DNA from: Anaeramoeba ignava
Taxonomy: Eukaryota; Metamonada; Anaeramoebidae
Length of the DNA stretch: 64,000 nucleotides
Assembly: GCA_028826165.1 (NCBI GenBank)
Contig: JAPDFW010000054.1
Span: 121,001-185,000 of the forward strand
Direction: 5' to 3'
Under the pieces are notes generated by a model. It was not told the origin of the DNA. It did no database searches and saw nothing but the letters and a program-made list of their open reading frames with translations. Positions 24,627 through 37,258 of the stretch are shown piece by piece. Each line of letters opens with the position of its first letter. Position 1 is the stretch's first letter. Both the position numbers and the translations under genes were made by a program.

Positions 24627-27600
24627 ATGAATGAAGCAGATTCAATGTTAGAAACTCTTCTTGAAAATGATGAAATTGGTGCTCTTGCCAAAATCATTAT
24701 TGAATCAGGAAAACCACAAGAATTCACTGAAAAACTTGAACTTTATACTGAAAAAAAAACAAAAGAAATTGAATCTCTTGTTAATTTTCATTTCCAACAA
24801 TTTGTTTATTCAGTTGATGAACTTTTATCAATTCAATCAAATGCAAAAGAATTAAAAGATTCCATCTTCAATTTAAATAACAAAGTTCAAACAGCAGGAG
24901 AAAAACTTGAACAAAAAGTGATTTACAAACCAATTTAAAATATTAATCAATTTAAAATATTTATCAATTTAAAATATTTATTAATTAAAATATTTATCAA
25001 TTTAAAATATTTATTAATTTAAAATATTTATTAATTAAAAATTTAAAATATTTTTATAAAAAATTTAAAATATTAAATTAATTTAAAATATTAATCAATT
25101 TAAAATATTTATCAATTTAAAATATTTATCAATTTAAAATATTTATTAATTAAAAATATTTATCAATTTAAAATATTTATTAATTTAAAATATTTATTAT
25201 TTAAAATATTTATTAATTTAAAATATTTATTAATTAAAAATATTTATCAATTTAAAATATTTAAAAAATATTAATTTAAAAATATTTTTAATTAAAAATT
25301 TTTAAAAATATTTATAATTAAAAAATTTAAAATATTTATTAATTTAAAAAAATATTTATCAATTTAAAATATTTATCAATTTAAAAATATATTTAAAATA
25401 TTAATTTAAAATATTTATCAATTTAAAATATTTATTAATTTAAAATATTAATTAATTTAAAATATTTATCAATTTAAAATATTTATTAATTTAAAATATT
25501 TATTAATTTAAAATATTTATTAATTTAAAATATTTATCAATTTAAAATATTAATCAATTTAAAATATTTATTTAAAATATTTAAAATATTTATTATTATT
25601 AAAATTTTAAATCAATTTAAAATATTTATTTATTAATTAAAATATTTATTAATTAAAAATATTTATCAATTAAAATATTTAGTCTCAATTATTATTGAAA
25701 AGTAGAATTATTTTAAAAAATTTACAAATTTCAATTGATCTTTTACAATCATGTCGAGAAATGTTTTCAAAATTTGATCCAATTTATCAAGATATTTCCA
25801 AAGAAAGATATTTTTTTGCAATTTCTGTAAAAAATGGATTTATTTCCAAAATTTATATTCAATTTATTTCCAATTTATTTCCAATTCATTTCCATTTTCA
25901 AAATTTAGAAGTTAGATAATATAGAAAATGTTCAATTACCAAAATATTCTGGATATTCTTTTATTGATCTTATAAAATCTACAATACCTTTAATTAAAGC
26001 AAAAATCAAAGCAGAAATTCAAAAAGGATTTCAAAAATGGCTTTATAAGTATTTTTATTTCAAATTCAATTCAAATTCAATTATAAATTTAATTCCAAAA
26101 TTAGATTCCATAAACATTCAAAAGAAATTGGGAAATCTGCAATTACTCAAATTAAAAATGATCCAGATACAACAGATGCTATAAATTTAAATATTATAAC
26201 GTATAAAAAAGTTCAATTTGTTCTTGTTTATCGCGATTTTTATTTATTTCAGTGTTTAGGTTGTGGTGATGAATTTAAAAATTATTATAAAGATATGAGA
26301 AAAGTAAATAAAATTATTTTTATCCGAATTTATTTTAAATTTAAATTTATTTCAAAATTCAAATTTATTTCAAAATTCAAATTTATTTCAAAATTATTTC
26401 AAAATTCAAATTTATTTTAAATTCAAATTTATTTTAAATTCAAATTTATTTTAAATTCAAATTTATTTTAAAATTCATTTCAAAATTCAAGTTTATTTTA
26501 AAATTCAAATTTATTTAAAATTCAAGTTTATTTAAATTAAAGTTCATTTTAAGTTTATTTTAAATTTCAAGTTTATTTTAAATTCAAGTTTATTTTAAAT
26601 TCAAGTTTATTTCAAAATTCAATTAAAAATTTTATTTCAAAATAGAAAAATTTATTTTAAATTCAAATTTATTTCAAAATTCAAATTTATTTTAAATTCA
26701 AGTTTATTTAAAATTCAAGTTTATTTTAAATTCAAATTTATTTTAAAATTCAAGTTTATTTTAAATTCAAATTTATTTCAAATTCAAGTTTATTTCAAAT
26801 TCAAGTTTATTTTAAATTCAAATTTATTTTAAATTCAAGTTTATTTTAAATTCAAGTTCATTTTAAGTTTATTTTAAATTTCAAGTTTATTTTAAATTTA
26901 AATTTATTTTAAATTCAAGTTTATTTAAAATTCAAGTTTATTTTAAATTCAAATTTATTTAAAATTCAAATTCATTTTAAGTTTATTTTAAATTTCAAGT
27001 TTATTTAAAATTCAAATTTATTTTAAATTCAAGTTTATTTAAAATTCAAGTTTATTTTAAATTCAAATTTATTTCAAAATTCAAATTTATTTTAAAATTC
27101 AAATTTATTTTAAGTTTATTTTAAATTCAAGTTTATTTCAAAATTCAAATTCATTTTAAGTTTATTTTAAAATTCAAGTTTATTTCAAAATTCAAATTTA
27201 TTTTAAATTCAAGTTTATTTTAAAATTCAAATTTATTTCAAAATTCAAATTTATTTAAAATTCAAGTTTATTTTAAAATTCATTTCAAAATTCAAGTTTA
27301 TTTTAAATTCAAATTTATTTCAAATTCAAATTTATTTTAAGTTTATTTCAAAATTCAAATTTATTTCAAAATTCAAATTTATTTTAAATTCAAGTTTATT
27401 TCAAAATTTAAATTTATTTAAAATTCAAATTTATTTTAAATTCAAATTTATTTTAAAATTCAAATTTATTTTAAAATTCAAATTTATTTTAAATTTATTT
27501 TAAATTCAAATTTATTTTAAATTCAAGTTTATTTTAAATTCAAATTTATTTTAAAATTCAAATTTATTTTAAATTTATTTTAAATTCAAGTTTATTTTAA

Positions 27601-30600
27601 ATTCAAATTTATTTTAAATTCAAATTTATTTTAAATTCAAATTTATTTTAAATTCAAATTTATTTTAAAATTCAAATTTATTTTAAATTCAAGTTTATTT
27701 TAAAATTCAAATTTATTTCAAAATTCAAGTTTATTTCAAAATTCAAATTTATTTTAAAATTCAAGTTTATTTTAAATTTCAAGTTCATTTTAAGTTTATT
27801 TTAAATTCAAGTTTATTTCAAATTCAAATTTATTTTAAATTTAAATTTATTTAAAATTCAAATTTATTTAAAATTCAAATTTATTTTAAATTTCAAGTTT
27901 ATTTCAAAATTCAAGTTTATTTTAAATTCAAAATTATTTTAAAATTTAAATTTATTTAAAATTCAAATTTATTTTAAATTCAAATTTATTTTAAAATTCA
28001 AATTTATTTTAAAATTCAAATTTATTTTAATATCCTTTCTTCTTTTATTAAAAAAAGAAACAATCCGATATAGTTTCTCAACCTGTTTCTATCCATGAAA
28101 ACTTTCTTGAAAATTTTGAAATTTATCTCAACCAAATTGCAGGTTTCTTTGTTATAGAAAGAACTGTATCAAGAGATGCAAAAGGTTTACTTGAAAGATC
28201 ATATTTAAATTCACTTTGGGAAGCAACTATTGGGAAAATCAAAGCAGTTCTTTTGGAAAAATTTGAATATTTAAAAGACACTTATTCACTTCTTACAATC
28301 AAAGAATTAACTATTCTTTTTTGCAAAACAATGAAATTTTATTTATTTGATACTACTTCAATTATGAATTTACTTAAAGAACAAAATTCTAAATTTAGTG
28401 CCATTTTAAATGAAGAATGTAAAAATAAACTCAATTCTCATTTCAAAAATTGGAATTTACAACCATTAATTATCAATTCTTATAAAGAATATCAAGAAAA
28501 AATTCAACCTTTTGAATCAGTTTTAGTTCAAGATGAAAAACAAGATGAAAAGAAAAATCAAAATCAAAATCAAAATCAAAAAAATAACCAGAAAAGAAAA
28601 GAAAGGGAAAAAGAACAAAAACAGAAATCTCAATTTGAACAAAATATTAATTCAGAAAAATCTTTGTAATCAAAGCAACATAAATTTATAATTAATTCAA
28701 ATCAATTTAATTTAATTTAATTTAATTTTAATTTAATTCAATATTTAATTATCTTGATTAGATCATTCCCAATGAAATTCAATTTCACTGATATGATTCC
28801 TCAAGTTTGTACAACAATTACAATGTTTATTCATCAATTATTTCAATTTATTGGAGACTTAGAATTTGGTGATGATTATATTCAAATTGCAACAGATCAA
28901 TTATTTATTGAAGGATTTACTCACAATTTTTCTGAAATTATCAAAATGTATTCAAAAGATGTTGATAAACAAATAATTTTTTTATCAGAATCACTTACCT
29001 TAGAAAGATGTTGTACTTATTTTGAGAAACTAATTCAACAAATCAAGGAAAGTAGAAGACCTTATACTCTAACCTCAAAAATTCAATTTCAACATTCTCT
29101 TAATTTATCAGAAAATTTTATTATTGAATATCTTAAAAAAGAAATTTCAAAATCATTTGCTTCTGGAGAAAATATTAATTGGTATCAAAATTCTTTCCAA
29201 AACAAAATGAGAAGAAGAATAATTTGATTTATTTTTCATTTTCCAAATTTTGTTTTAAACCAAAAAAAAAAGGCTTCCTAATGCACCAGAAATTGATGTT
29301 ACAAGACCTTATATTAGGCAAATTAGTGAATTTTTAGAAAAAATATTTTTTAGACTTTCTTCTTTTCCAAGTCATGTTTATGAATCTATTTTAAATACAT
29401 CATGTCATTTTATTGCAGAATCAATGATGGTATTTAATTCAATATTCAATTCAATTCAATTCAATTCAATTCAATATTCAATTCAATTCAATTTAATTTA
29501 ATATTTAATATTTAATTCAATATTTAATATTTAATTTAATTCAATTCAATTTAATATTTAATATTCAATTCAATATTTAATTCAATATATTCAATATTCA
29601 ATATTCAATTCAATATTTAATTCAATATTCAATTCAATATTCAATATTTAATTATTCAATATTCAATTCAATATTTTATTATTCAATATTTAATATTCAA
29701 ATTCAATTCAATATTATTTAATTCAATTCAATTCATTATTCAATTTTAATATTTAATATTTAATATTTCATATTCAATATATTCAATTCAATATTTATTC
29801 AATATTCAATTCAATATTCAATATTCAAATTCAATTCAATTTCAATTATTCATATTCAATATTCAATATTCAATTCATATTACCAATATTTAATTTCAAT
29901 TCAAATATTTAATATTTAATATTCAATTTAATATTTAATTCAATATTTTAATTTAATTCAATTCCAATTCAATTATTTAATTCAATTCAATTCAATTCAA
30001 TTCAATTCAATTCAATTCAATTCAAAGAATTCCAATATTTAATTCAATATTTTAATATTCAATTCAATATTTAATATTCAATTCAATTCAATATTTAATA
30101 TTTAATCAAGAGTCATTCAATATTTAATATTCCAATTCAATTCAATTCAATTTCAATTCATATTTTAATATTCAATTTTAATATTTAATTCAATTTAATA
30201 TTTTATTTTCAATATTCAATTCAATATTCAATATTTCAATTCAATATTCAATTCAATATTCATTATATTCAATATTTAATTTAATTCAATTCAATATTCA
30301 ATATTCAATATTTAATATTCAATTCAATTTATTCAAATTAATTTCAATTCAATATTTAATTATTCAATATTTAATATTTATTTAATATTTAATTCAATAT
30401 TTAATATTCAATTCAATTCAATATTCATTAATATTTAATATTCAATATTCAATATTCAATATTTAATTCAATATTTAATTTAATTCAATTCAATTCAATT
30501 TACCAAATTCAAATTTTTAATTCAATTCAATTCAATTCAATTCAATTCAATATTCAATTCAATATTCAATTTAATTTCAATATTCTATTTAATTCAATTA

Positions 30601-31424
30601 TTCAATATTTAATAATTCAATATTTAATTCAATATTTAATTCAATTTATTCAATTCAATTTCAATTCAATTCAATTTAATTCAATTCAATTCAATTCAAT
30701 TCAATTCAATTCAATTCAATTCAATTCAATTCAATTCAATTCAATTCAATTCAATTCAATTCAATTCAATTCAATTCAATTCAATTCAATTCAATTCAAT
30801 TCAATTCAATTCAATATTCAATTCAATATTTAATTCAATATTTAATTCAATATTTAATAATTCAATATTTAATATTTAATATTTAATATTTAATATTTAA
30901 TTCAATTTAATTTAATTCAATTCAATTCAATTCAATATTCAATTCAATTTAATTCAATTTAATATTCAATTCAATTTAATTCAATTCAATTCAATATTTA
31001 ATATTCAATTCAATTTAATATTTAATATTTAATTTAATATTTAATTTGATCAAATTAAATTTTTTAGAGTCTACTTTTATCTCCAAATATTCCTCATTTT
31101 AATATTATTGCAATACTTAATTTTCAAAATGATCTTAATTATATTGAAGCTTGGACTGAACAATTTGATTTGCCAGATTTAACATTCCATTTTCTTAGAA
31201 TTCAACAAATTATTGCATTATTTCAATCAGATATGAATGAAATTCTTGATCCAGAAATTAGAAAACAAAAATATTTTCAAATTGATATTTCAAAATTAAT
31301 TATTATTCTTTTCAAATATAAAGATATTAATAGAATTGCTTTAATGGTTCTTGAGAAAAGATTTAAAATCCAAACAAGAAAAGGAATAGATCCTTTAATT
31401 GAAAAATTATCAAAATTAATTTAA
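24627..31424 (+). CDS. SEC15: Exocyst complex subunit Sec15 (EXOC6-like)
   Basis: Eight exons: 24627-24917, 25683-25826, 25912-26048, 26105-26303, 28058-28665, 28762-29181, 29273-29429 and 31068-31424. All phases agree and give 770 residues, close to the usual length of about 800. Recognisable Sec15 landmarks in order are the N-terminal FHFQQFVYSVDELLSIQ (cf. HYQGFVDSIRELL), LLQSCREMFSKF, VYRDFYLFQCLGCGDEFKNYY (cf. VYRCLHIYSALG...ENYY), QIAGFFVIERTVSR, SYLNSLWEATIGKI and the C-terminal helical domain (YIRQISEFLEKIFF; FDLPDLTFHFLRIQQ). Sec15 links Rab GTPases on secretory vesicles to the exocyst at the plasma membrane. A 40-residue Gln/Asn/Lys-rich insertion (about 28540-28660) is atypical. 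Three of the introns are large private repeat arrays that make up most of the gene length. Confidence 0.92.
24918..25682 (+). repeat. Sec15 intron 1: TTTAAAATATTTATCAA repeat array
   Basis: 765 bp (GTGATT...TTTAG) made of units near TTTAAAATATTTATCAA / TTTAAAATATTTATTAA. Joining LEQK to SQLLLKSRI continues the Sec15 protein in phase 0. Confidence 0.85.
26304..28057 (+). repeat. Sec15 intron 4: TTCAAATTTATTTTAAA repeat array
   Basis: 1.75 kb (GTAAAT...AAAAAG) of 15-17 bp units, TTCAAATTTATTTTAAA and TTCAAGTTTATTTTAAA. Unlike most other intron arrays in this window it contains dozens of CAAG words, so potential AG acceptors are abundant upstream of the used one. The exon join (DMRK / KQSDIVS) is in phase 0. 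Confidence 0.85.
29430..31067 (+). repeat. Sec15 intron 7: ATTCA / AATATTTAATTCA repeat array
   Basis: 1.64 kb (GTATTT...TTTAG) made of mixed ATTCA pentamers and AATATTCA/AATATTTA words. It includes a near-pure (TTCAA)n run at about 30670-30815. The join AESMM / SLLLSP is phase 0. Confidence 0.85.
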
Positions 31425-31625
31425 ATAATTATTATTTTTAAATCAAATTAAAATTCTAAATTAAATAAAAAAAGGAGAAAAAAAAAAGAAAAAAGGAGAA
31501 AAAGAAAAAATTTTTTTTTTTAATTATTTTTTTTCATTTTTCATTTTTCATTTTTCATTTAATTTTTATTTTTCTTTTTCTTTTAATTTAATTTTTCATT
31601 TTATTTTTTATTTTTAAAAGCAAAA

Positions 31626-32832
31626 ATGCAATCTTTAGAAAACCAAACAGATGTTCGAAATGAATTTGAATTTTTTGTGCAAGAACAATTTGAATCAGAG
31701 CAAGAACAATTTGAATCAGAACCAGAACAATTTGAATCAGAACCAGAACAATTTGAATCAGAACCAGAACAATTTGAATTAAAACAATTTGATTTATTTG
31801 ATCCACAAGAAAATGAAAACGATTTAGGATTTAATTATGGTATTATAGAAACAGAAAAAGAAACAGAAACAGAAAAAGAAAAAGAAAAAGAAAAAGAAAA
31901 AGAAAAAGAAGCAAAAACAATTACAAAAGAAGAAATGTTTAGAATACAAAAACGTAATTATTAAAAATAAAAAAGAAATTATTCAAATAGTCAATTTTAT
32001 TTAAATTTTTATTTAAATTTTTATTTAATTTTTTTATTTAAATTTTTTTATTTAAATTTTTATTTAAATTTTCTTTTGATCATTTTTTAATTAAAAAAAA
32101 TTTTTTTTTTTGGATTTTTAATTTTTAAAAATTTTGACTAATTTTTCTCATTTATTTTTTTTCCTTTTTTTTTTTTCTTCTTTAATTTAATTTATTTTAT
32201 ATTTAGTGATTAATGAAATTCCAATTTACACTCAAAAAGGAAATCAAATAAAAACAAAATTGCAAGTTCTCACTCAACCAGTAAATGAAAAAGGAGGAGG
32301 AGGAACAAATAAGGGTTTTTCTTATCAAGAATTTATAAAGAATTCCCAAAAAGAACAACTTTTTCCAAATTTTGTTTTTCAAGTAAATTTTTTTGTTCTT
32401 TTAACAAATTTAGAAAAAGAAAAAAAAATGAAAATTTATCTCGAAGAAGATTATGTTCACAATCAAAGTGATCCAAATGTACTTATTATTATTTATTTTG
32501 ATCCGCTTTATGAACAACCAGAATCTTCTCTTACTAAAGATTTTCTAGTTTCACTTGATACATTTAGTTCTAAACAACAAGTTAAAACAGATTCTCCTCC
32601 TCCTTTAGATCCTCTTTCAATTAGTATTTTTTTATTTCTCCCAATTTTTATTTATTTTAATTTTTTTCTTTCTTTCTTTCTTTTCTATTTTAATTTAAAA
32701 ACAAAAATAGCAAAAAACAAAACTAATCCAAAACATTCAAAACATTCAAAAAGTAAACGAACCAAAAGGAAGAAAAATGATCATTCTAATTCCGATAACA
32801 ACGATTTAAAACATCATCGGAAAAGGAAATGA
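31626..32832 (+). CDS. Unrecognised protein with EPEQFES repeats and a basic C-terminal tail
   Basis: Three exons are inferred: 31626-31953, 32207-32623 and 32711-32832, giving 288 residues. The N-terminal part is acidic with four tandem copies close to EPEQFES and a Lys/Glu run (EKEKEKEK). The middle (INEIPIYTQKGNQIK, LTQPVNEKGGGG, NVLIIIYFDPLYE) looks like a conserved globular segment, but I do not recognise the family. The tail is Lys/Arg/His/Ser-rich (HSKHSKSKRTKRKK), consistent with a nuclear or RNA-associated protein; that is inference. The last intron (87 bp, GTATTT...AATAG) is a multiple of three with no stop. If retained it would add a very hydrophobic segment of about 29 residues (FLFLPIFIYFNFFLSF). 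The nearest + strand gene is Sec15, 200 bp upstream. Confidence 0.6.
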
Positions 32833-33606
32833 TTTTTAAAAGCAATTCTTTAAGTGGATACACTTAAAATTATCAAAAAATTATTCTTTTTTTTTTAATT
32901 TGATTTACTTTTAATTTTGTTTTACTTTTAATTTTGTTTTTGTTTTACTTTTAATTTTTTGTTTTTTACTGTTTGAATTTTTTTCCGTTTTTAAAAATAA
33001 AAAATTAAAAGAGAAAAAGAAACTTTTTTATTTTTGATTTTATTTATCAATTTAAATTTAATTTATTTTGATTTTGATTTTGATTTTGATTTTGATTTTA
33101 ATTTTAATTTTGATTTTAATCTATTTCTTTAATCTATTTATTTAATCTATTTATTTAATCTATTTATTTAATCTATTTTATCTATTTTATCTATTATTGT
33201 AAATTGTAATTTCTTATTTTTTCTTTTTTGATTTGTATTTTGATTTTGATTTTGATTTTGATTTTGAATTTGATTTTAATTTTGATTTTGATTTTGATTT
33301 TGATTTTGATTTTGATTTTGATTTTGATTTTGATTTTGATTTTGATTTTGATTTTAATTTATTTTATTTAATTTTATTTTTTTAATCTATTTATTTAATC
33401 TATTTATTTAATCTATTTTATCTATTATTTTAAATTGTAATTTCTTATTTTTTCTTTTTTGATTTGTATTTTGATTTTGTTTCTGTTTTTCTTGTTTCAT
33501 TTCTGGTTTCATTTCTTGTTGTTTTTCTTGTTTCATTTCTTGTTTCATTTTTGTTTTTTTTTTTTTGTTTGATTTTTGTTTTGATTTCTTGTTTCTGTTT
33601 CTTGTT
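32833..33606. repeat. Intergenic repeats: TTTTGA and TTTAATCTATTTA arrays
   Basis: This lies between the end of the unrecognised gene and the stop of the Noc2 frame. It contains two blocks of (TTTTGA)n (about 33065-33105 and 33240-33350), each followed by TTTAATCTATTTATTTAATC repeats and then a nearly identical ATTGTAATTTCTTATTTTTTC segment. A unit of about 240-260 bp has therefore been duplicated. From 33470 it grades into the TTTCATTTCTTG array that encodes the Noc2 tail on the minus strand. Confidence 0.7.
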
Positions 33607-35460
33607 TCATTTTTGTTTCTGTTTTTCTTGTTGTTTTTCTTGTTTCATTTCTGGTTTCATTTCTTGTTTCATTTCTTGTTTCATTTCTTGTTTCATTTTT
33701 TGTTGGCTTTGATTCTGTTTCTTATTTTTTCTTATTTTTTCTTTCTCTTTAATTTCATTTCGATTAACTTTTTCCTTCGCTAAAAATATCGAAATTGGAC
33801 TTTTGTTTAACTCTCGCTCCTTTAACAAAAAACTCCCAGAATCAGAAATAATTTTTTCTGAAAAAATAACCTTCTTTCTTCCATTCAAAACAAATTGCTC
33901 ATTCTTTTTTAAAACATCAAGAAACAAATCAATTTTTCCAACAAGTGAAATATTATCAATACTCTTGACAAGTTTTTTTAAAATAGATTCAATAGGAATA
34001 ACCAATTCAGGAAAAGAAATGGAATAAGAATGCAAATCCAAGAAAAACATCAAAGAACCCAAAGCATTTTCAAGTATTTGATTTCGAAAAAAAGAAATTT
34101 CTTCTTGAGATTTAAAATAAAGAATATTTTTTAATTGATCCAAATTTTGATCCAAATTTTGAGCATTTCCAGAAAAACTCAAAATCTCAATTATAAAAGC
34201 AGTGGTTGGAATGAATAAATTTGTTTCACTTGATAAATTGTTTAAAATTTCAATAATCATTAATCTTATCGGAATAAATCTTTCCGAATTCAAAATTTTC
34301 AGAGTTGCAATGCAAAGTTCAATAAAAGAATAAATTAATGGCTTGAATTTTTGATTCATTCCTGTTTTTTGTTGGAAGAAAATCCCCCACAATTTTAAAC
34401 TATTCACAAATTGCCAATTACAAATGTTCTTGCAAATTGAATCCTAAATTCAAAAAAAAGAAAATTTTTTTTTTCAAATGAAAAAACTTATTGAAAATTT
34501 TTTTTTTGATTTTTTCTTTTGAAAAATACAAGTTCTTTTGATATTGTTGCATTGCGAAGATAAACAGCAAATTGTCTTAGATAAATAAATATCAATTGAT
34601 ACGAAATATCTTCATCAATTCCATATAAATCAAGTATTGAATTCTGAAGAAAATTTGTATATGATTCTTCTTTTGAATTTAAATAATCACTAATTTTTAA
34701 AAATTGGAAATAAATTTGCTATTTTTTTTTTCTTTTTTAATTTTTTCATTCATTTTCAACTTGTGTTATTTTTATATAAATTTCCATACTTCTAAATTTT
34801 TCTGAAATTCATCAATTTGAGAAAATATTGAAATTTTCCTGTAAATTCCAAAAGCTAATTTCCTTATTTCAAAATCATTATTGATCCAAAAATCCAATAA
34901 AAGCTTTTTATTTTTTTATCAAAAAAAAAAGATTATTTATAAAATTTTCTTTCTTGAAAAGTTTCAAAATGATTTACTTGTCCTAAATGTGCCTTTTCTG
35001 TTTCAAAACATGCGAAATAAGGAAGTAAATTTTGATTGATTTTTTTTAAAATAATTTTTTCAACTTCAAAAAAATTTTCTTTTAAAAGTAAAAGAACAAA
35101 ATTCACAAAAATCAAGCAAATATCCATAATTTGATTCCATTCTTCGCAATCATTTGGTAATTTTTTGTTTTCAATCCCGATATTTGAACTAAAGATAAAT
35201 TTTTTACAATTAAATTTTTTTTCAAATTTATTTTTTATAAAATTATTAATTTACTATTTTGTCCATTTTTTTGAATCAAATTGAAGTATTTTATCAAATG
35301 TTAATGCTATTTTTTCTATACTTAATAAAACAAATTCTGAATCAAATTGTTCGAAATTGTTTTTATTTATTTTTTGTAAATTTTCTAAAATTTCGTTAAT
35401 ATTTTGAATTGTAATGAATGAGTTTTTTTCAATAATATTTTTTAATTGTGAAATTTCCAT
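33607..35460 (-). CDS. NOC2: Nucleolar complex protein 2 homologue (Noc2)
   Basis: Five exons on the minus strand: 35460-35255, 35188-34978, 34903-34790, 34718-34530 and 34443-33607. All joins are in frame, giving 518 residues. Family landmarks are YQLIFIYLRQFAVYLRNAT, then LKPLIYSFIELCIATLK-like text (KFKPLIYSFIELC) followed by SERFIPIRLMIIEIL. A later stretch, YSISFPELVIPIESILKKL, matches the HSHSIAFPELVLP motif of Noc2. Noc2 pairs with Noc1/Noc3 during maturation and export of pre-60S ribosomes. The protein is shorter than yeast Noc2 (about 700) because the usual acidic N-terminal extension is missing. An upstream in-frame ATG at 35499 adds 13 residues only. The C-terminal tail is a KQEM repeat (MKQEMKQEM) encoded by TTTCATTTCTTG units. 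The stop at 33607 falls inside that array, so the tail length is likely variable. Confidence 0.85.
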
Positions 35461-37258
35461 TTTGAAAAATGTAAATTTAAAAGAAAAAAATGATTTCAAA
35501 AAAAATTGAAAAAAATAAATTTAAATCAATCAATTTAAAAAGAAAAATTATTTAATTTCAAAAATTTAAAAAAATAAAAATAAAAAAAAATAGATTTAAT
35601 TTAATATTTAATTTTATAAAATAAATTTTTAAAATATAATTTAATTTAATATTTAATTTTATTAAAAATATAAAAATATTAATTTATTGTTTTATATTTA
35701 AATATTTTCTTATCTCAATATTAAAACATAAAAATATCAAAAATAAGAATAGATTTAATTTAATATTTAGTTTATCAATCAATTTAAAAATATAATTTAA
35801 TATTTAATTTTATTACTAAAATATTAATTTAATGTTTTATATTTAAATATTTTTTATGATTATCTCAATTTAATGTTTTTATTTAAAATTTTATTATTTC
35901 AATATTCAAATATAAAAAAAAATAAAGAATAGATTTAATTTAATATTTAATTTATAAATTAATTTAAAAATATAATTTAATATTTAATTTTATTATTAAA
36001 ATATAATTTATTGTTTTTAGATTTAAATATTTTCTTATTTAAATATTAAACATAAAAATATCAAAAATAAGAATAGATTTAATTTAATATTTAAATTTTA
36101 AAATTAATTTAAAAATATAATTTAATATTTAATTTAAATATTATTAAAATAACATAAAAAATTTAATGATTTAATTTTATATTTAAATTAATTTAAAAAT
36201 TTTTCTAATATTTAATTTCAATATTTAACATAAAAATATATTCAACATAAAAAATCAAAATAGAAATTTATTTAATTAATAAATTTAATTTAATATTTAA
36301 TTTTTATAAATTAATTTAAAAATATAATTTAATATTTAATTTTATTATTAAAATAATAATTTAATGTTTTTAGATTTAAATATTTTCTTAATATTTAACA
36401 TAAAAATATAAAAATAAGAATAGATTTAATTTAATATTTAAAATTAATTTAAAAATATAAAATATATTAAAATAAAAAATTTAAATAATTTCAACATATA
36501 AATATCAAAAATTTAATTTAATATTTGATTTATAAATTAATTTAAATTATAAAATATTAATTTAAATTTCAATATTTAAAAATATAATTTAATTTTATTT
36601 GATTTATAAATTAATTTTAAAAATATTTTTAGATTTAAATATTTTATTATTTAAATATTTAAATATAAAAATATAAAAATAAGAATAGATTTGATTTAAT
36701 ATTTAATTTATAAATTAATTTAAAAATATAATTTAATATTTAATTTTATTATTAAAATAATAATTTAATGTTTTAGATTTAAATATTTTCTTATCTAAAT
36801 ATCATAACATAAAAATATAAAAATTAAAATAGATTTAATTTAATATTAATTTTTAAATCAATTTTATTATTTTTTTAAATTATAAAAATCAAAAATAAAA
36901 TAAATAAAAATTAAAATAATTTATTTAATTTTTAATTTTTCATTTTTTCATTTAAATTTTCATTTTTAATTAAGTAAAATAAGAATATTTAAAAATTCAT
37001 TATAAAGATATTAAATTAAACATAAAAATAATATTAAAAACATTCCAATAAACAAAATATTTATAAATTATTAATTAAAATAAAATTTATTTAATCAAAA
37101 AAAATTTTTTTCCTGTTTTTTTATTTATTAAATTAAACAATAAATTATATATAAAAATATTAAACTAAACATAAATTATTTATTAAAAACATTTACATAA
37201 TTAAAATAATTAATAATTTATTAATTAAAATATTTTTATTTCAAAAAAAAAAAAGAAA
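35461..37258. repeat. 1.8-kb intergenic region of degenerate AT repeats
   Basis: This lies between the starts of the divergent Noc2 and BTB genes, with no credible coding frame. The phrase AATAGATTTAATTTAATATTT recurs near 35589, 35750, 35929, 36072, 36419, 36684 and 36828. Each copy is followed by AAATATAATTTAATATTTAA-like and TTTAGATTTAAATATTTT-like words, so the region is a decayed tandem of units of about 140-350 bp. The last 350 bp is AT-rich without clear periodicity and would hold the BTB promoter. Confidence 0.65.

Noticed and set aside
32384-32414. A 31-bp GTAAAT...TTTAG mini-intron in the unrecognised gene
   Set aside because: Its length is not a multiple of three and removal destroys the downstream frame, which is clearly coding. 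Reading through is better supported.
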